Shown here one piece after another: positions 20,075-29,587 of a stretch of 64,000 nucleotides of DNA. The position numbers and the translations under genes were made by a program. Origin of the DNA: Caldicellulosiruptor diazotrophicus (GTDB taxonomy: Bacteria; Bacillota; Thermoanaerobacteria; Caldicellulosiruptorales; Caldicellulosiruptoraceae); contig NZ_AP024480.1 in assembly GCF_017347585.1 (NCBI RefSeq), positions 1,076,001 to 1,140,000 of the forward strand, written 5' to 3'. Within the stretch, counting starts at the first letter, position 1. Every line of letters begins with the position of its first letter. The notes under the pieces were generated by a model. It was not told the DNA's origin and ran no database searches. It was given only the letters and a program-made list of their open reading frames with translations.

Positions 20075-20773
20075 ATGAAAAATATTCTAATAGTTGATGA
20101 TGAACAACACATTCTTGAGCTTCTTAAATTTAATCTCAAAAAAGAAGGATATAATACATTTGAAGCAGATAGTGGTATGTTAGCACTGGAGATTTTAAAA
20201 CATCATAAAGTTGACCTTGTCATACTCGATATTATGATGAGTGACAAGGACGGATATGAAGTTTTAAAAGAGATTAGGTTTAACAAAGATACAAGGAATT
20301 TGCCAGTGATTTTACTATCTGCAAAATCTGAAGAGATTGATAAGATACTTGGGCTTGAGCTTGGCGCAGATGACTATATAACAAAGCCATTTAGCGTAAA
20401 AGAGCTTGTAGTAAGAGTAAAGGCGCTTTTAAGAAGAGTTGAGAGTTTAAAGCCTGAGGTGGAAGATAAGGTTAAATTTGGAGATGTAGAAGTAGATTTT
20501 TCAAAAAGAACTGTCAAGAAAAATAATAAGGACGTATCTCTTTCTTTCAAAGAGTTTGAGCTTTTGAAGCTTCTTATCGAAAATAAAGGCAGAGTTTTGG
20601 ACAGAGACTTTATTTTGCAAAGGGTATGGGGATACGAGTTTGATGGGGATACACGAACAGTAGATGTGCATATAAGGTTTTTGAGAAGAAAACTTGAAGA
20701 CGATGAGAAAAATCCGCGATACATAGAAACAGTCAGGGGTGTAGGTTACAGGTTTAATGAAAGGTCTGAGTAA
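20075..20773 (+). CDS. phoP: PhoB/PhoP-type response regulator
   Basis: A 232-residue OmpR-family regulator. The receiver domain has the acidic pair in IVDDE, phospho-acceptor Asp52 (VILDIMMSDKDG) and KPFSV. The C-terminal winged helix contains EFELLKLLIENKGRVLDRD and GDTRTVDVHIRFLRRKLE. It starts right after the pgeF stop, and the cognate kinase starts 3 bases after its own stop. The following Pit, PstB and PhoU genes and a Pho-box array at 24263 suggest phosphate starvation as the signal. The symbol is by context. Confidence 0.85.
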   Translation: MKNILIVDDEQHILELLKFNLKKEGYNTFEADSGMLALEILKHHKVDLVILDIMMSDKDGYEVLKEIRFNKDTRNLPVILLSAKSEEIDKILGLELGADDYITKPFSVKELVVRVKALLRRVESLKPEVEDKVKFGDVEVDFSKRTVKKNNKDVSLSFKEFELLKLLIENKGRVLDRDFILQRVWGYEFDGDTRTVDVHIRFLRRKLEDDEKNPRYIETVRGVGYRFNERSE

Positions 20774-20776
20774 AGT

Positions 20777-22504
20777 ATGAGGTCAAAGCTTTTTGGTTAT
20801 ACAATATTAGTTGTGGTTGTTATAACACTTCTTCAAGGAATTCTTTCATATGAAACCTATAAAAACATATATATAGATGAAAACAAAAAATGGCTTGTTG
20901 CTAAAATAAGTGAAGTTGAAAAATACATTTACTCCTTTGGTGTTGGTAAACTGAATGATATTTATAACAAAGGTGATTTTAGAGTAACTATTGTTAGTAA
21001 TAATGGAGTTGTGATTTATGACTCTGAAGCAGATGCAAAGAAAATGGAAAACCACTTAAAAAGACCGGAGATTGCTAAAGCTAATAAAGCTTTTGGAAAA
21101 GTAGAGTTTTCAATAAGAAAAAGCAAGACATTGGGACATTACTTTTTGTATGCAGCAAAAAAAGTTAAAATTTACAATACATTAATGTTTATAAGAGTTT
21201 CAGTAGCTCTTGACAAAGTTGACATAATAATGAAAAAAGTTTTGTTTAATACTCTAAAATTTGCAATTATATGTATTTTTCTGGGCATAGCATTAGCAAT
21301 AGGGATATCATTGGTTTTATATCAACCATTAAAAGGATTAATTTCACTTATATCGGAAGGACTAGAAAAGTTTAGTATTCAAGATATGAAAAGTCCAAAA
21401 GATTTTAAGTGGCTTAGTTTAAGCTTTTCAAAGATGTATCAGCTTTTAGAAGAAAAGATTAGCGAATCTAATGTATTGAGGAAAAGGCTCACGTCTCTTT
21501 TAGACTCAATAGACATTGGTATAATATTTTTTGATGTAAATAAGAGAATACTTATGTTCAATAGAGGAGCGGAAAACATTCTTGAAACTAACCTCAAGGT
21601 TGGATTTAGTTTACTTGAGTGCGTGCGAGTATATGAACTGTTTGAGTTTCTTTTTCAGCAAGATACAAAAGAAAGAGAATTGGAGATTAACATAAATAAT
21701 AAACTAAAATTTTTAAAAGTGAGTAAAAAGAAGATTTCTTATGAAGATGATAAAGAGGGAATACTTCTGATCCTGAGTGACATTACTTTTTTGAAAAAAT
21801 TGGAAAGAATTCGATCAGACTTTGTGGCAAATGTCTCCCATGAACTCAAAACACCGCTCACTTCTATAAAAGGTTTTATAGAAACACTTAAAGATGGTGC
21901 AATTAATGATAAAGATATTGCTATTAAGTTTCTTAATATTATTGAGGTTGAAGTAGAAAGGCTTGTAAGACTCATAAATGACCTTCTCTATCTTTCTGAA
22001 ATAGAGAATGCAGCAATACCCATTTTAGACGAAAAAGTGGTGGTTAAAGAAGTTGTGCTTGAGATAATCGAACTTTTAAAGATTAAAGCTGAGAAGAAGA
22101 ATATTCAACTTGATGTAAAGGTCCAAGAGGGTCTTGAGATGAACATATATCGCGATTGGCTAAAACAAATTTTCATAAATCTAATAGACAATGCAATTGT
22201 TTATAACAAAGAAAATGGAAAAGTATGGGTAGCTGTAGAAAAATCAGATGACATAATTATTATAAAGGTTAAAGATACAGGAATAGGAATTCCCGAAAAT
22301 GAAATTGAAAGAATTTTTGAAAGATTTTACAGAGTAGATAAAGGAAGATCAAGAAAGCTTGGAGGTACAGGTTTGGGTCTTTCTATTGTAAAGCACATAG
22401 TAGACCTTTATGGAGGGAAAGTTTGGGTTGAAAGCCAGGAAGGTGTAGGTAGCGAGTTTACGGTAACAATTCCAATTGTAAAAAAGGCTGACCCACATCA
22501 ATAG
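20777..22504 (+). CDS. phoR: PhoR-like membrane sensor histidine kinase
   Basis: A 575-residue kinase. There is a TM helix at about residues 5-27, an extracytoplasmic domain of about 125 residues, and a second TM at about 155-180. A PAS-like region near 240-335 follows, then HisKA with His355 in ANVSHELKTPLTS, and an HATPase domain with the N box LIDNAIVYNKENG and G boxes DTGIGIPE and GGTGLGLSIVKHI. It phosphorylates the preceding regulator. The terminator stem overlaps its last codons. The phosphate role is inferred from neighbours. Confidence 0.87.
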   Translation: MRSKLFGYTILVVVVITLLQGILSYETYKNIYIDENKKWLVAKISEVEKYIYSFGVGKLNDIYNKGDFRVTIVSNNGVVIYDSEADAKKMENHLKRPEIAKANKAFGKVEFSIRKSKTLGHYFLYAAKKVKIYNTLMFIRVSVALDKVDIIMKKVLFNTLKFAIICIFLGIALAIGISLVLYQPLKGLISLISEGLEKFSIQDMKSPKDFKWLSLSFSKMYQLLEEKISESNVLRKRLTSLLDSIDIGIIFFDVNKRILMFNRGAENILETNLKVGFSLLECVRVYELFEFLFQQDTKERELEININNKLKFLKVSKKKISYEDDKEGILLILSDITFLKKLERIRSDFVANVSHELKTPLTSIKGFIETLKDGAINDKDIAIKFLNIIEVEVERLVRLINDLLYLSEIENAAIPILDEKVVVKEVVLEIIELLKIKAEKKNIQLDVKVQEGLEMNIYRDWLKQIFINLIDNAIVYNKENGKVWVAVEKSDDIIIIKVKDTGIGIPENEIERIFERFYRVDKGRSRKLGGTGLGLSIVKHIVDLYGGKVWVESQEGVGSEFTVTIPIVKKADPHQ

Positions 22505-22517
22505 GTCAGCCTTTTTT
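22482..22517. terminator. bidirectional terminator between phoR-like and pit genes
   Basis: A stem of 8 G+C-rich pairs, extended by A-T pairs (22482-22493 with 22504-22515), has A and T runs on opposite sides. It can therefore end transcription from both convergent operons. It overlaps the kinase stop codon. Confidence 0.85.
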
Positions 22518-22519
22518 AA

Positions 22520-23518
22520 TTATGCTATCCAGTTTATTAATAAAGAGATAATGCTCCCTAAGAAAGCACACATTGGAATTGTCAAAATCCAAGCAATAAC
22601 AATATTTCTTGCAACTCCCCATCTCACAGCTGAAAACTTTTTACATGCACCTACCCCCATAATAGAAGACGAAATGACATGAGTGGTGGAAACTGGTGCG
22701 CCAATATGGGTTGCAAACTGGATTGTTAGCGCTGCGCCAGTTTCTGCTGCAAAACCGTTTATTGGTGCAAGTTTTATTATCTTTATTCCCATCGTTTTAA
22801 TTATTCGCCAGCCACCTACTGATGTACCGAGAGCCATGGCAAGAGCACAGGCAAATTTTACCCAGTCAGGTACAACAAACTCGTTTAAGATTCCACTACC
22901 TACCAGAGCCATGGTTATTATACCCATAGACTTTTGGGCATCGTTTGAGCCATGACTGTATGCCATCCACATTGCAGAGAGTATTTGGAGTTTCGAGAAG
23001 TATCTATTCACAATTGTTGGATGTACTTTGGCAAACAGTATGTAAAGAATCATCATAAATAGGTATCCAAATACAAAACCTAAGATAGGAGAGATAATCA
23101 AAGGAAGAACAATCTTTTTGACAAATCCTATCCAATTTATATCGGCAAGTGATTTTGTTGCGGCAATTGCAGCGCCCACAAGACCACCAATTATTGCATG
23201 TGATGAGGAAGAGGGTATTCCCCACCACCATGTAATCAAATCCCATACAATTGCTGCGATTACAGCCGCAAGCACAAGGTTTTGTGTAACAAATTTCGGG
23301 TTAACAATTCCATGGCCAATTGTCTTTGCAACCTCTGTGTTTATCATTGCACCAAAGAAGTTAAAAACTGCTGACATAAATATGGCAGCGCGTGGAGTTA
23401 ATACTCTTGTTGAAACTGATGTTGCAATAGCATTTGCCGTGTCGTGAAAGCCGTTTATAAAGTCAAAAGTCAAAGCTAAAATGATTATTAAAAGTAAATT
23501 AAGTGGTATGTTATGCAT
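22520..23518 (-). CDS. pit: low-affinity inorganic phosphate transporter (Pit family)
   Basis: A 332-residue integral membrane protein with about 10 hydrophobic segments. The repeated PiT signature is visible as ALTFDFINGFHDTANAIATS near the N-terminus and MAYSHGSNDAQKSMGI in the second half. It imports metal-phosphate using the proton or sodium gradient. The start overlaps the stop of the DUF47 gene by 8 bases, so the two are translated together, a pairing widespread in bacteria. The operon converges on the phoR-like gene. Confidence 0.93.
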   Translation of the reverse strand: MHNIPLNLLLIIILALTFDFINGFHDTANAIATSVSTRVLTPRAAIFMSAVFNFFGAMINTEVAKTIGHGIVNPKFVTQNLVLAAVIAAIVWDLITWWWGIPSSSSHAIIGGLVGAAIAATKSLADINWIGFVKKIVLPLIISPILGFVFGYLFMMILYILFAKVHPTIVNRYFSKLQILSAMWMAYSHGSNDAQKSMGIITMALVGSGILNEFVVPDWVKFACALAMALGTSVGGWRIIKTMGIKIIKLAPINGFAAETGAALTIQFATHIGAPVSTTHVISSSIMGVGACKKFSAVRWGVARNIVIAWILTIPMCAFLGSIISLLINWIA

Positions 23519-24137
23519 TTTTTGTCACAACCCCTTCTATTACGTTTGCTACATCTTCGCACGCATCAAGTGTGTCTTCCAAAAAGCCAAAAATTTCTTT
23601 CCAAATGATTACTTCAATAGGCTTGTCCTTATTTTCAGCAAAAAGTTTTTTAATTGCATTTCTGTACACAATGTCACCTTCATCTTCAATTCTATTTACT
23701 TCTATTATTTTTTCTTTTATGAGTTTGGTATTTTTTAAATCCTTTAGATTTTCTACTACTCCTTTTAATTCTTTTGTGCAGTTTATAATCATTTCAGATA
23801 AGATCTTTGCCTCAGGCTTAACTGTGTCTACATTATAGATTTCAAACCTATGTGCAACTGTTTCGAGCGAATCAACAATGTTGTCAATCTCTTTGATTAT
23901 TGCAAACAAATCTTCTCTGTCAAGAGGTGTGATAAAAGTTTTGTTGAGAAGTTCAATCACTTGATGGGTAATATCATCCCCTTTGTTTTCAGCTTTTTCA
24001 AGCTTTGAGATTAGTTCTTGCATATTTGAGAGGTTATTGAGGAGTTGATTTAACATTACTGCTGATTGATAAGCATTTTCAACAGCGTTTACCAATAAAA
24101 CAAAAAAGTGGTTTTCTTTTGGAATTATGCTCCACAT
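23511..24137 (-). CDS. DUF47 / PhoU-like Pit accessory protein
   Basis: A 208-residue helical protein of the DUF47 (YkaA/TIGR00153) family, related to PhoU. It shows long amphipathic helices with ENKGDDITHQVIELLNKTFI and EDEGDIVYRNAIKKLF, each holding acidic metal-binding-like positions. It is thought to regulate Pit. The ATG at 24135-24137 is preceded on the minus strand by GAAGGGG. It is the first gene of the pit operon and is divergent from pstB. Confidence 0.9.
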   Translation of the reverse strand: MWSIIPKENHFFVLLVNAVENAYQSAVMLNQLLNNLSNMQELISKLEKAENKGDDITHQVIELLNKTFITPLDREDLFAIIKEIDNIVDSLETVAHRFEIYNVDTVKPEAKILSEMIINCTKELKGVVENLKDLKNTKLIKEKIIEVNRIEDEGDIVYRNAIKKLFAENKDKPIEVIIWKEIFGFLEDTLDACEDVANVIEGVVTKNA

Positions 24138-24262
24138 ATTTCACAGCCCCTTCTTTCCAGTATTTTTGTCACAAAAACCATTTTAATAAAAGCTATTTTT
24201 ATTTATCAATCCTGCGAAATTAATAAAAAGTTTTACATCACACAAAGAATATTATATAATAT

Positions 24263-24316
24263 TTAACACAGTTTTAACATACATTAAACAAGAATTTAAT
24301 GTTGAAATTATAAAAT
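24263..24316 (+). promoter_or_regulatory. PhoP-box array and pstB promoter region
   Basis: TTAACA occurs at 24263-24268 and again at 24274-24279, with weaker copies TAAACA at 24285-24290 and TTAATG at 24296-24301. All four are exactly 11 bases apart, the spacing of Bacillus-type PhoP boxes. A -10-like TATAAA/TAAAAT follows at 24309-24316. The 223-base gap between the divergent pit and pstB operons otherwise holds a minus-strand TATAAT at 24256-24251, the likely pit-side -10. Confidence 0.6.
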
Positions 24317-24360
24317 ATATAAGTTGTAGCTATCAAAAAGTAGGGAGAGGTTGCTTCGAG

Positions 24361-25110
24361 ATGGTAATAATAGAAACAAAGGATTTAAATCTGTATTATG
24401 GTGAAAACCATGCTCTGAAAAATATAAACATAAAGATAAATGAAAAAGCTATAACTGCATTGATAGGACCATCTGGCTGTGGAAAATCTACTTTCTTGAG
24501 AACTTTAAATAGAATGAATGACCTTATTGAAAACGTAAGAATAGCAGGAAATGTATATTTTGAAGGCAAAGATATTTACAAAGAGATTGATGTTATTCAG
24601 CTTAGAAAAAAAATTGGAATGGTGTTTCAAAAACCAAATCCATTCCCAATGAGCATATATGACAATGTAGCTTATGGACCAAGAATTCATGGTATTAAAA
24701 AGAAAGAAGTACTTGATGAAATTGTAGAAAGTAGCCTTAAAAAAGCCTATCTATGGGATGAAGTAAAAGATAGACTGAAAAAAAGTGCGTTTTCACTCTC
24801 AGGAGGGCAACAGCAAAGGCTCTGCATAGCAAGGGTTTTGGCAGTCGAACCTGAAGTGATTTTACTTGATGAGCCAACATCTGCTCTTGACCCAATTTCC
24901 ACATTAAAAATAGAGGAGCTTTTAGAACAGCTCAAAAAAAATTACACAATAATAATAGTGACACATAATATGCAACAGGCAGCCCGAATCTCTGACTTTA
25001 CAGGTTTTTTCTTAAATGGAGAGCTTGTAGAGTTTGATAGGACAATAACTATATTTAATACTCCGCGAGATAAAAGAACAGAAGATTATATTACTGGCAG
25101 ATTTGGATAA
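24361..25110 (+). CDS. pstB: phosphate ABC transporter ATP-binding protein
   Basis: A 249-residue ABC ATPase. It has Walker [10 protein letters not shown] at about residues 38-46, the Q-loop [19 protein letters not shown] typical of PstB, the signature [15 protein letters not shown], Walker [14 protein letters not shown] and the H-loop [13 protein letters not shown]. PstB normally drives the PstCA permease, yet no pstS, pstC or pstA is adjacent. The ATG at 24361 is 9 bases after GGGAGAGG. It is followed by phoU 27 bases later. Confidence 0.94.
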   Translation: MVIIETKDLNLYYGENHALKNINIKINEKAITALIGPSGCGKSTFLRTLNRMNDLIENVRIAGNVYFEGKDIYKEIDVIQLRKKIGMVFQKPNPFPMSIYDNVAYGPRIHGIKKKEVLDEIVESSLKKAYLWDEVKDRLKKSAFSLSGGQQQRLCIARVLAVEPEVILLDEPTSALDPISTLKIEELLEQLKKNYTIIIVTHNMQQAARISDFTGFFLNGELVEFDRTITIFNTPRDKRTEDYITGRFG

Positions 25111-25137
25111 TTATACATTGAGAGGTGATTTTTTGAT

Positions 25138-25815
25138 ATGACAAGACCGACATTTGAAAATGAGCTCAAAGAAATCCATCTTGATATTCTCAAGATGGGA
25201 GCTATGGCAGAAGAGGCCATTGACAAGGCAATTTTGGCACTTAAGACAAAAGATGTTGAGCTTGCACAAAGGATAATAGATAACGATGATAAGATTGATG
25301 AGCTTACAGAAGAGATAGAGAAAAAATGTGCTATTGTTATTGCTACCCAGCAGCCACTTGCAAGTGATCTGAGACTCATAATAACTGCAATGAGAATTGC
25401 AACAGATATTGAGAGGATTGCTGACCATGCAGAGGATATTTCTCAGATAACGCTCAAGCTTGCAAAAGAGGATTATGTAAAACCTTTAATTGACATTCCT
25501 AAAATGGCTGAAATTACTCGTTCGATGTTGAAAGATGCGTTAGACTCGTATGTAAATTCTGATATAGAACTTGCAAAATCTGTTGTTCAGCGTGATGATT
25601 TGGTTGACACAATGTATCAAAACCTTATTGATGAGCTTGAGCAAATAATGAAAGAAAATTCGGCAGCAGTTTCCCAGTGTATCCAGTTTTTGTTAGTTAT
25701 TAAATATTTAGAAAGAATCGCAGACCATTCTACCAACATAGCTGAATGGGTTGTGTACAAGATAACAGGAATGCATAAACATGAGTGGGAAGGCAGGGAA
25801 GAGGAAGGAAAGTGA
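25138..25815 (+). CDS. phoU: phosphate signalling protein PhoU
   Basis: A 225-residue all-helical protein with two three-helix repeats, each holding a metal-binding helix motif (IATDIERIADHAEDI near residue 85, and IKYLERIADHSTNIAEW near 187). PhoU links PstB to the phosphate sensor kinase. The ATG at 25138 follows TTGAGAGGTG. The stop overlaps the GTG start of queT. Its presence next to PstB and the PhoPR-like pair strengthens the phosphate assignment of the region. Confidence 0.95.
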   Translation: MTRPTFENELKEIHLDILKMGAMAEEAIDKAILALKTKDVELAQRIIDNDDKIDELTEEIEKKCAIVIATQQPLASDLRLIITAMRIATDIERIADHAEDISQITLKLAKEDYVKPLIDIPKMAEITRSMLKDALDSYVNSDIELAKSVVQRDDLVDTMYQNLIDELEQIMKENSAAVSQCIQFLLVIKYLERIADHSTNIAEWVVYKITGMHKHEWEGREEEGK

Positions 25816-26351
25816 AAAGTAAAATAGAGATTGACAGTATGGTAATTGCAAGGACTGCTCTGATTGCAGCGCTATATTTTGTTTTAACTGCGTTTTTCCC
25901 AGCTATATCATATGGACCACTGCAGATAAGAATATCAGAGGCACTTGCTCTTCTTCCTGCATTGATGCCAGTATCAGCCACTATAGGTTTGTTTATAGGG
26001 TGTTTTTTAGCAAACCTATATGGAATGGCAGTAAGTATAACAGGTGTATATGATGTTATTTTTGGTTCTCTTGCAACACTGGTAGCTGCGCTGCTTACAA
26101 CCAGATTAAAGAAAAAACCTTTTTTACCTCTGCCCACTATTATAGTAAATGCTGTTGTTGTATCAGCTTATATATGGCAGTATTTTATAAACAGCTTAAA
26201 AATTGAATGGTTGAAGAATCTAAATCCAATTATCAGGTATCTTTTTACAGTAGTGTCTATTGGAACGGGAGAGGCAATTGCCACATACTTTTTAGGTCTG
26301 CCTTTATTTTTGGCACTTGAAAAACAGCTAAAAGGAAAAAATCTTTTATAA
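25812..26351 (+). CDS. queT: QueT-family queuosine-precursor transporter (ECF substrate-binding subunit)
   Basis: A 179-residue membrane protein with about five or six TM helices. QueT-family motifs include PLQIRISEALALLPALMP, ATIGLFIGCFLANLYG and VYDVIFGSLATLVAALL. It is expected to be the S component of an ECF transporter for preQ0/preQ1. The start GTG 25812 overlaps the phoU stop; an in-frame GTG at 25785 lies inside phoU and is less likely. No preQ1 riboswitch is seen because the gene is inside the operon. A strong terminator follows. Confidence 0.85.
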   Translation: MKSKIEIDSMVIARTALIAALYFVLTAFFPAISYGPLQIRISEALALLPALMPVSATIGLFIGCFLANLYGMAVSITGVYDVIFGSLATLVAALLTTRLKKKPFLPLPTIIVNAVVVSAYIWQYFINSLKIEWLKNLNPIIRYLFTVVSIGTGEAIATYFLGLPLFLALEKQLKGKNLL

Positions 26352-26362
26352 GATTCTAAACG

Positions 26363-26402
26363 AGTGGAGCCTTGTGTGTAAATAATGGCTCCACTTTTTT
26401 GT
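26363..26402 (+). terminator. terminator of the pstB-phoU-queT operon
   Basis: A perfect 9-bp stem (26363-26371 with 26387-26395) and a 15-base loop are followed by six T residues. Confidence 0.9.
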
Positions 26403-26475
26403 TGCCTTTTCAGATCTTTTGTAATATAATATAACATGATATCTATTCATCACTTCATTATGATAAAGTAATGAA
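26402..26475 (+). promoter_or_regulatory. his operon promoter and leader inverted repeat
   Basis: TTGCCT at 26402-26407 and TATAAT at 26425-26430 are 17 bases apart. Between the promoter and the hisZ start lies an inverted repeat, TTCATTA (26454-26460) and TAATGAA (26469-26475), with an 8-base loop. Its right arm touches the AAAGGA ribosome binding site. The leader is too short for a T-box. Confidence 0.55.
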
Positions 26476-26487
26476 AGGAAGAATAAA

Positions 26488-27669
26488 ATGAGCAAAAAGT
26501 TTGTGCATTACTTTCCTCCAGTGTCTGATACCTTAGAGGAGGTAAGAGAAAAGACTACTTTTTTATTCAAAAAATTTGGGTACAAATTGGTTGAACCTTC
26601 GACTTTTGAAGATTACGAAAAGTCAAAAAACTTAAATGGTAGCAACACAATAAAATTTATGGATAGTGATGGAACCATAATTGCCTTAAGAAATGAATTT
26701 ACTCCAAAGGTTGCAGAGATTGCAGCTAAGTTTCAGACAAAAGTTTATCCTCTCAAACTGTGTTACTTTGGTAAGGCATATCAGTTTCTTCAACAGGAAG
26801 CAGGGGATTTGAGAGAATTTTTCCAAGCAGGTATAGAAAATTTCCACACATCTGATAGTTTTTATATAGACCTAGAAGTATTAGCACTTGCAGTAGAAAG
26901 TTTGCTGGAACTTGGGGTTAACAACTTTACAATAGATGTTGGAGAAGTAAATTTCTTTAAAGGAATTGCTAAGGACTGTGAAATTGATGAAACATCATCA
27001 GAAGTGCTCTGCAAGCTTGTTGACAAAAAGGATTACATAGGTATTGAAAATTTTTTGATTCGAAAAGGTATTTCTCCTAAAGTGATAGACATTTTTAGAA
27101 ATCTTACAAGACTTTATGGTAGGGAGGATAAAATAAAAGAAGCTAAAAGATTTGCGAATAATGAAATATCTAAAATGGCGATAGAAAGACTAAGTGAAAT
27201 ATATAATAATATGGTAAAACTGGGCTACCAAAATTATATTACCATTGATTTTGGAATGGTTAAACATCTAAACTATTACACAGGTATAATATTTTCTGGT
27301 TATATTCAAGAACTTGGCTATCCTATATTAAATGGTGGTAGATATGATAACTTGTGTGAAATATTTGGCACAAAATTATATGCCATTGGATTTGCAATTG
27401 GTGCAGACAGAATTTTGGAATGGAAACTGAAAAATACTCAAAGAAATGAAAGACAATACAACAGTCTTGTTTTATATAAGGAAGGACACTTTGAAACGGC
27501 GCTAAAATTGCTTCTTAAGACAGATAATGAAAAACAGAAGATTTACTTTTATCCAGTACCAGCAAAAATAGAAGAGGCCTTTCTTATTAGCAAGACTATG
27601 AAAGTTGAAGAATTCATGTATGTAGATGAAGAAGGCGTAAAAACATATGTTTTGGAGGATTTAGAATGA
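26488..27669 (+). CDS. hisZ: ATP phosphoribosyltransferase regulatory subunit
   Basis: A 393-residue HisZ, a catalytically inactive relative of class II histidyl-tRNA synthetase that completes and regulates the short form of HisG. The HisRS-like core is visible in ALRNEFTPKVAEIAAKF, GDLREFFQAGIENFH, and LNYYTGIIFSGYIQE followed by GGRYDNL. It is the first gene of the histidine operon. Its ATG follows AAAGGAAG. The 4-base overlap with hisG keeps the two subunits in ratio. A hisS function is unlikely because of the partner gene and the divergent motifs. Confidence 0.94.
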   Translation: MSKKFVHYFPPVSDTLEEVREKTTFLFKKFGYKLVEPSTFEDYEKSKNLNGSNTIKFMDSDGTIIALRNEFTPKVAEIAAKFQTKVYPLKLCYFGKAYQFLQQEAGDLREFFQAGIENFHTSDSFYIDLEVLALAVESLLELGVNNFTIDVGEVNFFKGIAKDCEIDETSSEVLCKLVDKKDYIGIENFLIRKGISPKVIDIFRNLTRLYGREDKIKEAKRFANNEISKMAIERLSEIYNNMVKLGYQNYITIDFGMVKHLNYYTGIIFSGYIQELGYPILNGGRYDNLCEIFGTKLYAIGFAIGADRILEWKLKNTQRNERQYNSLVLYKEGHFETALKLLLKTDNEKQKIYFYPVPAKIEEAFLISKTMKVEEFMYVDEEGVKTYVLEDLE

Positions 27670-28295
27670 TTACTATAGCACTGCCAAAGGGGAGATTAGC
27701 TCAGCAAACAGTTGAACTTTTGAAGAAGGGTTCGCTTGTAGATATTGATTTGTCTGATGAAAGTAGAAAATTAGTGATTGAAGATGTTAAAAATTCTTTA
27801 CGTTTTCTCATGGTAAAACCTTTTGATGTACCCACTTATGTGGAATATGGGGTTGCAGATATTGGAGTTGTGGGTAAAGATGTCCTGCTTGAGATGAACA
27901 AAAGGGTGTACGAACTTTTAGATTTAAATATTGGAAAATGTTTTATTGCCTTAGCAGGTCCTAAAGGAATGGGTAAAGCTCTTTTGGAAAAGCATGATAA
28001 GATAATTGCAACTAAATTTCCAAACATTGCAAAAGAATATTTTGGAAATGTTAGGGGTGAAGATGTGAAGATAATAAAACTCAATGGTTCAGTAGAGCTT
28101 GCTCCAATTTTAGGTCTTTCAGATATGATAGTCGACATTGTAGAAAGTGGTAGGACTTTAAAAGAAAATGGGCTTGAAGTGTATGAAAAGTTATACGATA
28201 TAAGTGCTCGACTTATTGCAAACAGAGCAAGTTTGAAATTAAAGACGCAGATAGAGGATATTATAAATCGTTTAGAGAGGATGATTGAAGAGTGA
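27666..28295 (+). CDS. hisG: ATP phosphoribosyltransferase, short form
   Basis: A 209-residue catalytic subunit for the first step of histidine synthesis (ATP plus PRPP to PR-ATP). It has the N-terminal ALPKGRLAQQTVELL, the PLP-like fold segment YGVADIGVVGKD, and the PRPP-binding region DMIVDIVESGRTLKENGL. The C-terminal ACT-like regulatory domain is absent, so it needs HisZ, encoded just upstream. It overlaps both neighbours by 4 bases. Confidence 0.96.
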   Translation: MITIALPKGRLAQQTVELLKKGSLVDIDLSDESRKLVIEDVKNSLRFLMVKPFDVPTYVEYGVADIGVVGKDVLLEMNKRVYELLDLNIGKCFIALAGPKGMGKALLEKHDKIIATKFPNIAKEYFGNVRGEDVKIIKLNGSVELAPILGLSDMIVDIVESGRTLKENGLEVYEKLYDISARLIANRASLKLKTQIEDIINRLERMIEE

Positions 28296-29587
28296 GAATA
28301 TTAAATAGCAAAAAGCAGATTGAAAACTATGTCGAAATGGGTCTAATTAGAAAATGGGAAAACGAGGAAGAGATTGAAAAGAAGGTTCGCAAAATAATTT
28401 CTGATGTGAAAGAAAAAAAGGATGAGGCTGTACTCTACTATACACGACTTTTTGATTGTAATAATATTTGCTTAGATGAACTGCAAGTGCCTCAAGAAGA
28501 AATTGAAAGAGCATATTTTGAATGTGAAAGAGAGGATAAGGATTTCATAGATGCTTTGAACACTGCGTATAAGAATATCTATGAGTATCACATGAGACAA
28601 AAAGAGGAAAGCTGGTTTTATATAAAAAATGGGTCGCTACTTGGTCAGATCATAAAGCCTCTTGAAAAGGTAGGGATTTATGTTCCAGGAGGGAAAGGTG
28701 CGTACCCTTCAACAGTTTTGATGAATTCAGTTCCTGCAAAAGTTGCAGGCGTTGAAAAAGTAATAATGGTAACTCCACCTGACAAGAACAAGAGTATCAG
28801 CAAATACACTTTGGCAGCAGCAAAAATTTGTGGAATTGATAAGATTTACAAAGTAGGAGGAGCTCAAGCAATTGCAGCACTTGCGTTTGGGACACAGATT
28901 ATACCCAAGGTAGATAAGATTGTAGGACCAGGAAATATCTATGTAGCAACTGCTAAAAAATTGTTGTTTGGATATGTAGATATTGACTCAGTAGCAGGAC
29001 CAAGTGAAGTCATGGTTATTGCAGATGAGTCTGCAAATCCGAAATACATTGCTGCAGATTTACTGTCCCAGGCGGAACATGATCCAATGGCAAGGTGTAT
29101 TTTAGTGACAACATCTTTGCAGGTGGCTCAAGAGGTTTCTAAGAATGTTGAGAAGATGCTTGCAAGATTTGAAAACTCAGTTGCTTTTGAATCTATTGAA
29201 AAAAACGGTGTGATAATAGTTGTTGACCATCTTTTTGAGGCTGCTGAAATTGCGAATATTATTGCACCTGAACATTTGGAGATTTGTTGCAATGATACAG
29301 AGAAAGTTTTATTTAAAATTAAAAACGCTGGTGCAATTTTTATAGGTGAATATTCCCCTGAGCCTATTGGCGATTATATTGCAGGACCGAATCACGTATT
29401 GCCAACATCTGGTACAGCAAGTTTCTTTTCTCCCCTCGGGGTTTATGATTTTGTCAAGAGAATGAGTTTAATAAAGTATTCAAAAGAGCAGTTTTTGATT
29501 GATGCACCGCACGCAATTAACATAGCGCAAAAAGAAGGTTTTCTCTTTCATGCAAATTCGTTGAAGGTGAGGTTAGAAAATGTTTAA
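28292..29587 (+). CDS. hisD: histidinol dehydrogenase
   Basis: A 431-residue zinc enzyme oxidising histidinol to histidine in two NAD-dependent steps. Motifs include VPGGKGAYPSTVLMN, VAGPSEVMVIADES, the zinc-binding LLSQAEHDPMA, APEHLEICC and GPNHVLPTSGTA. The start GTG at 28292 overlaps the hisG stop, and its stop overlaps hisC by 8 bases. Confidence 0.97.
   Translation: MRILNSKKQIENYVEMGLIRKWENEEEIEKKVRKIISDVKEKKDEAVLYYTRLFDCNNICLDELQVPQEEIERAYFECEREDKDFIDALNTAYKNIYEYHMRQKEESWFYIKNGSLLGQIIKPLEKVGIYVPGGKGAYPSTVLMNSVPAKVAGVEKVIMVTPPDKNKSISKYTLAAAKICGIDKIYKVGGAQAIAALAFGTQIIPKVDKIVGPGNIYVATAKKLLFGYVDIDSVAGPSEVMVIADESANPKYIAADLLSQAEHDPMARCILVTTSLQVAQEVSKNVEKMLARFENSVAFESIEKNGVIIVVDHLFEAAEIANIIAPEHLEICCNDTEKVLFKIKNAGAIFIGEYSPEPIGDYIAGPNHVLPTSGTASFFSPLGVYDFVKRMSLIKYSKEQFLIDAPHAINIAQKEGFLFHANSLKVRLENV

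Noticed and set aside
25785-25815. preQ1 riboswitch upstream of queT
   Set aside because: queT starts inside the end of phoU; there is no leader room and no pseudoknot-like sequence.
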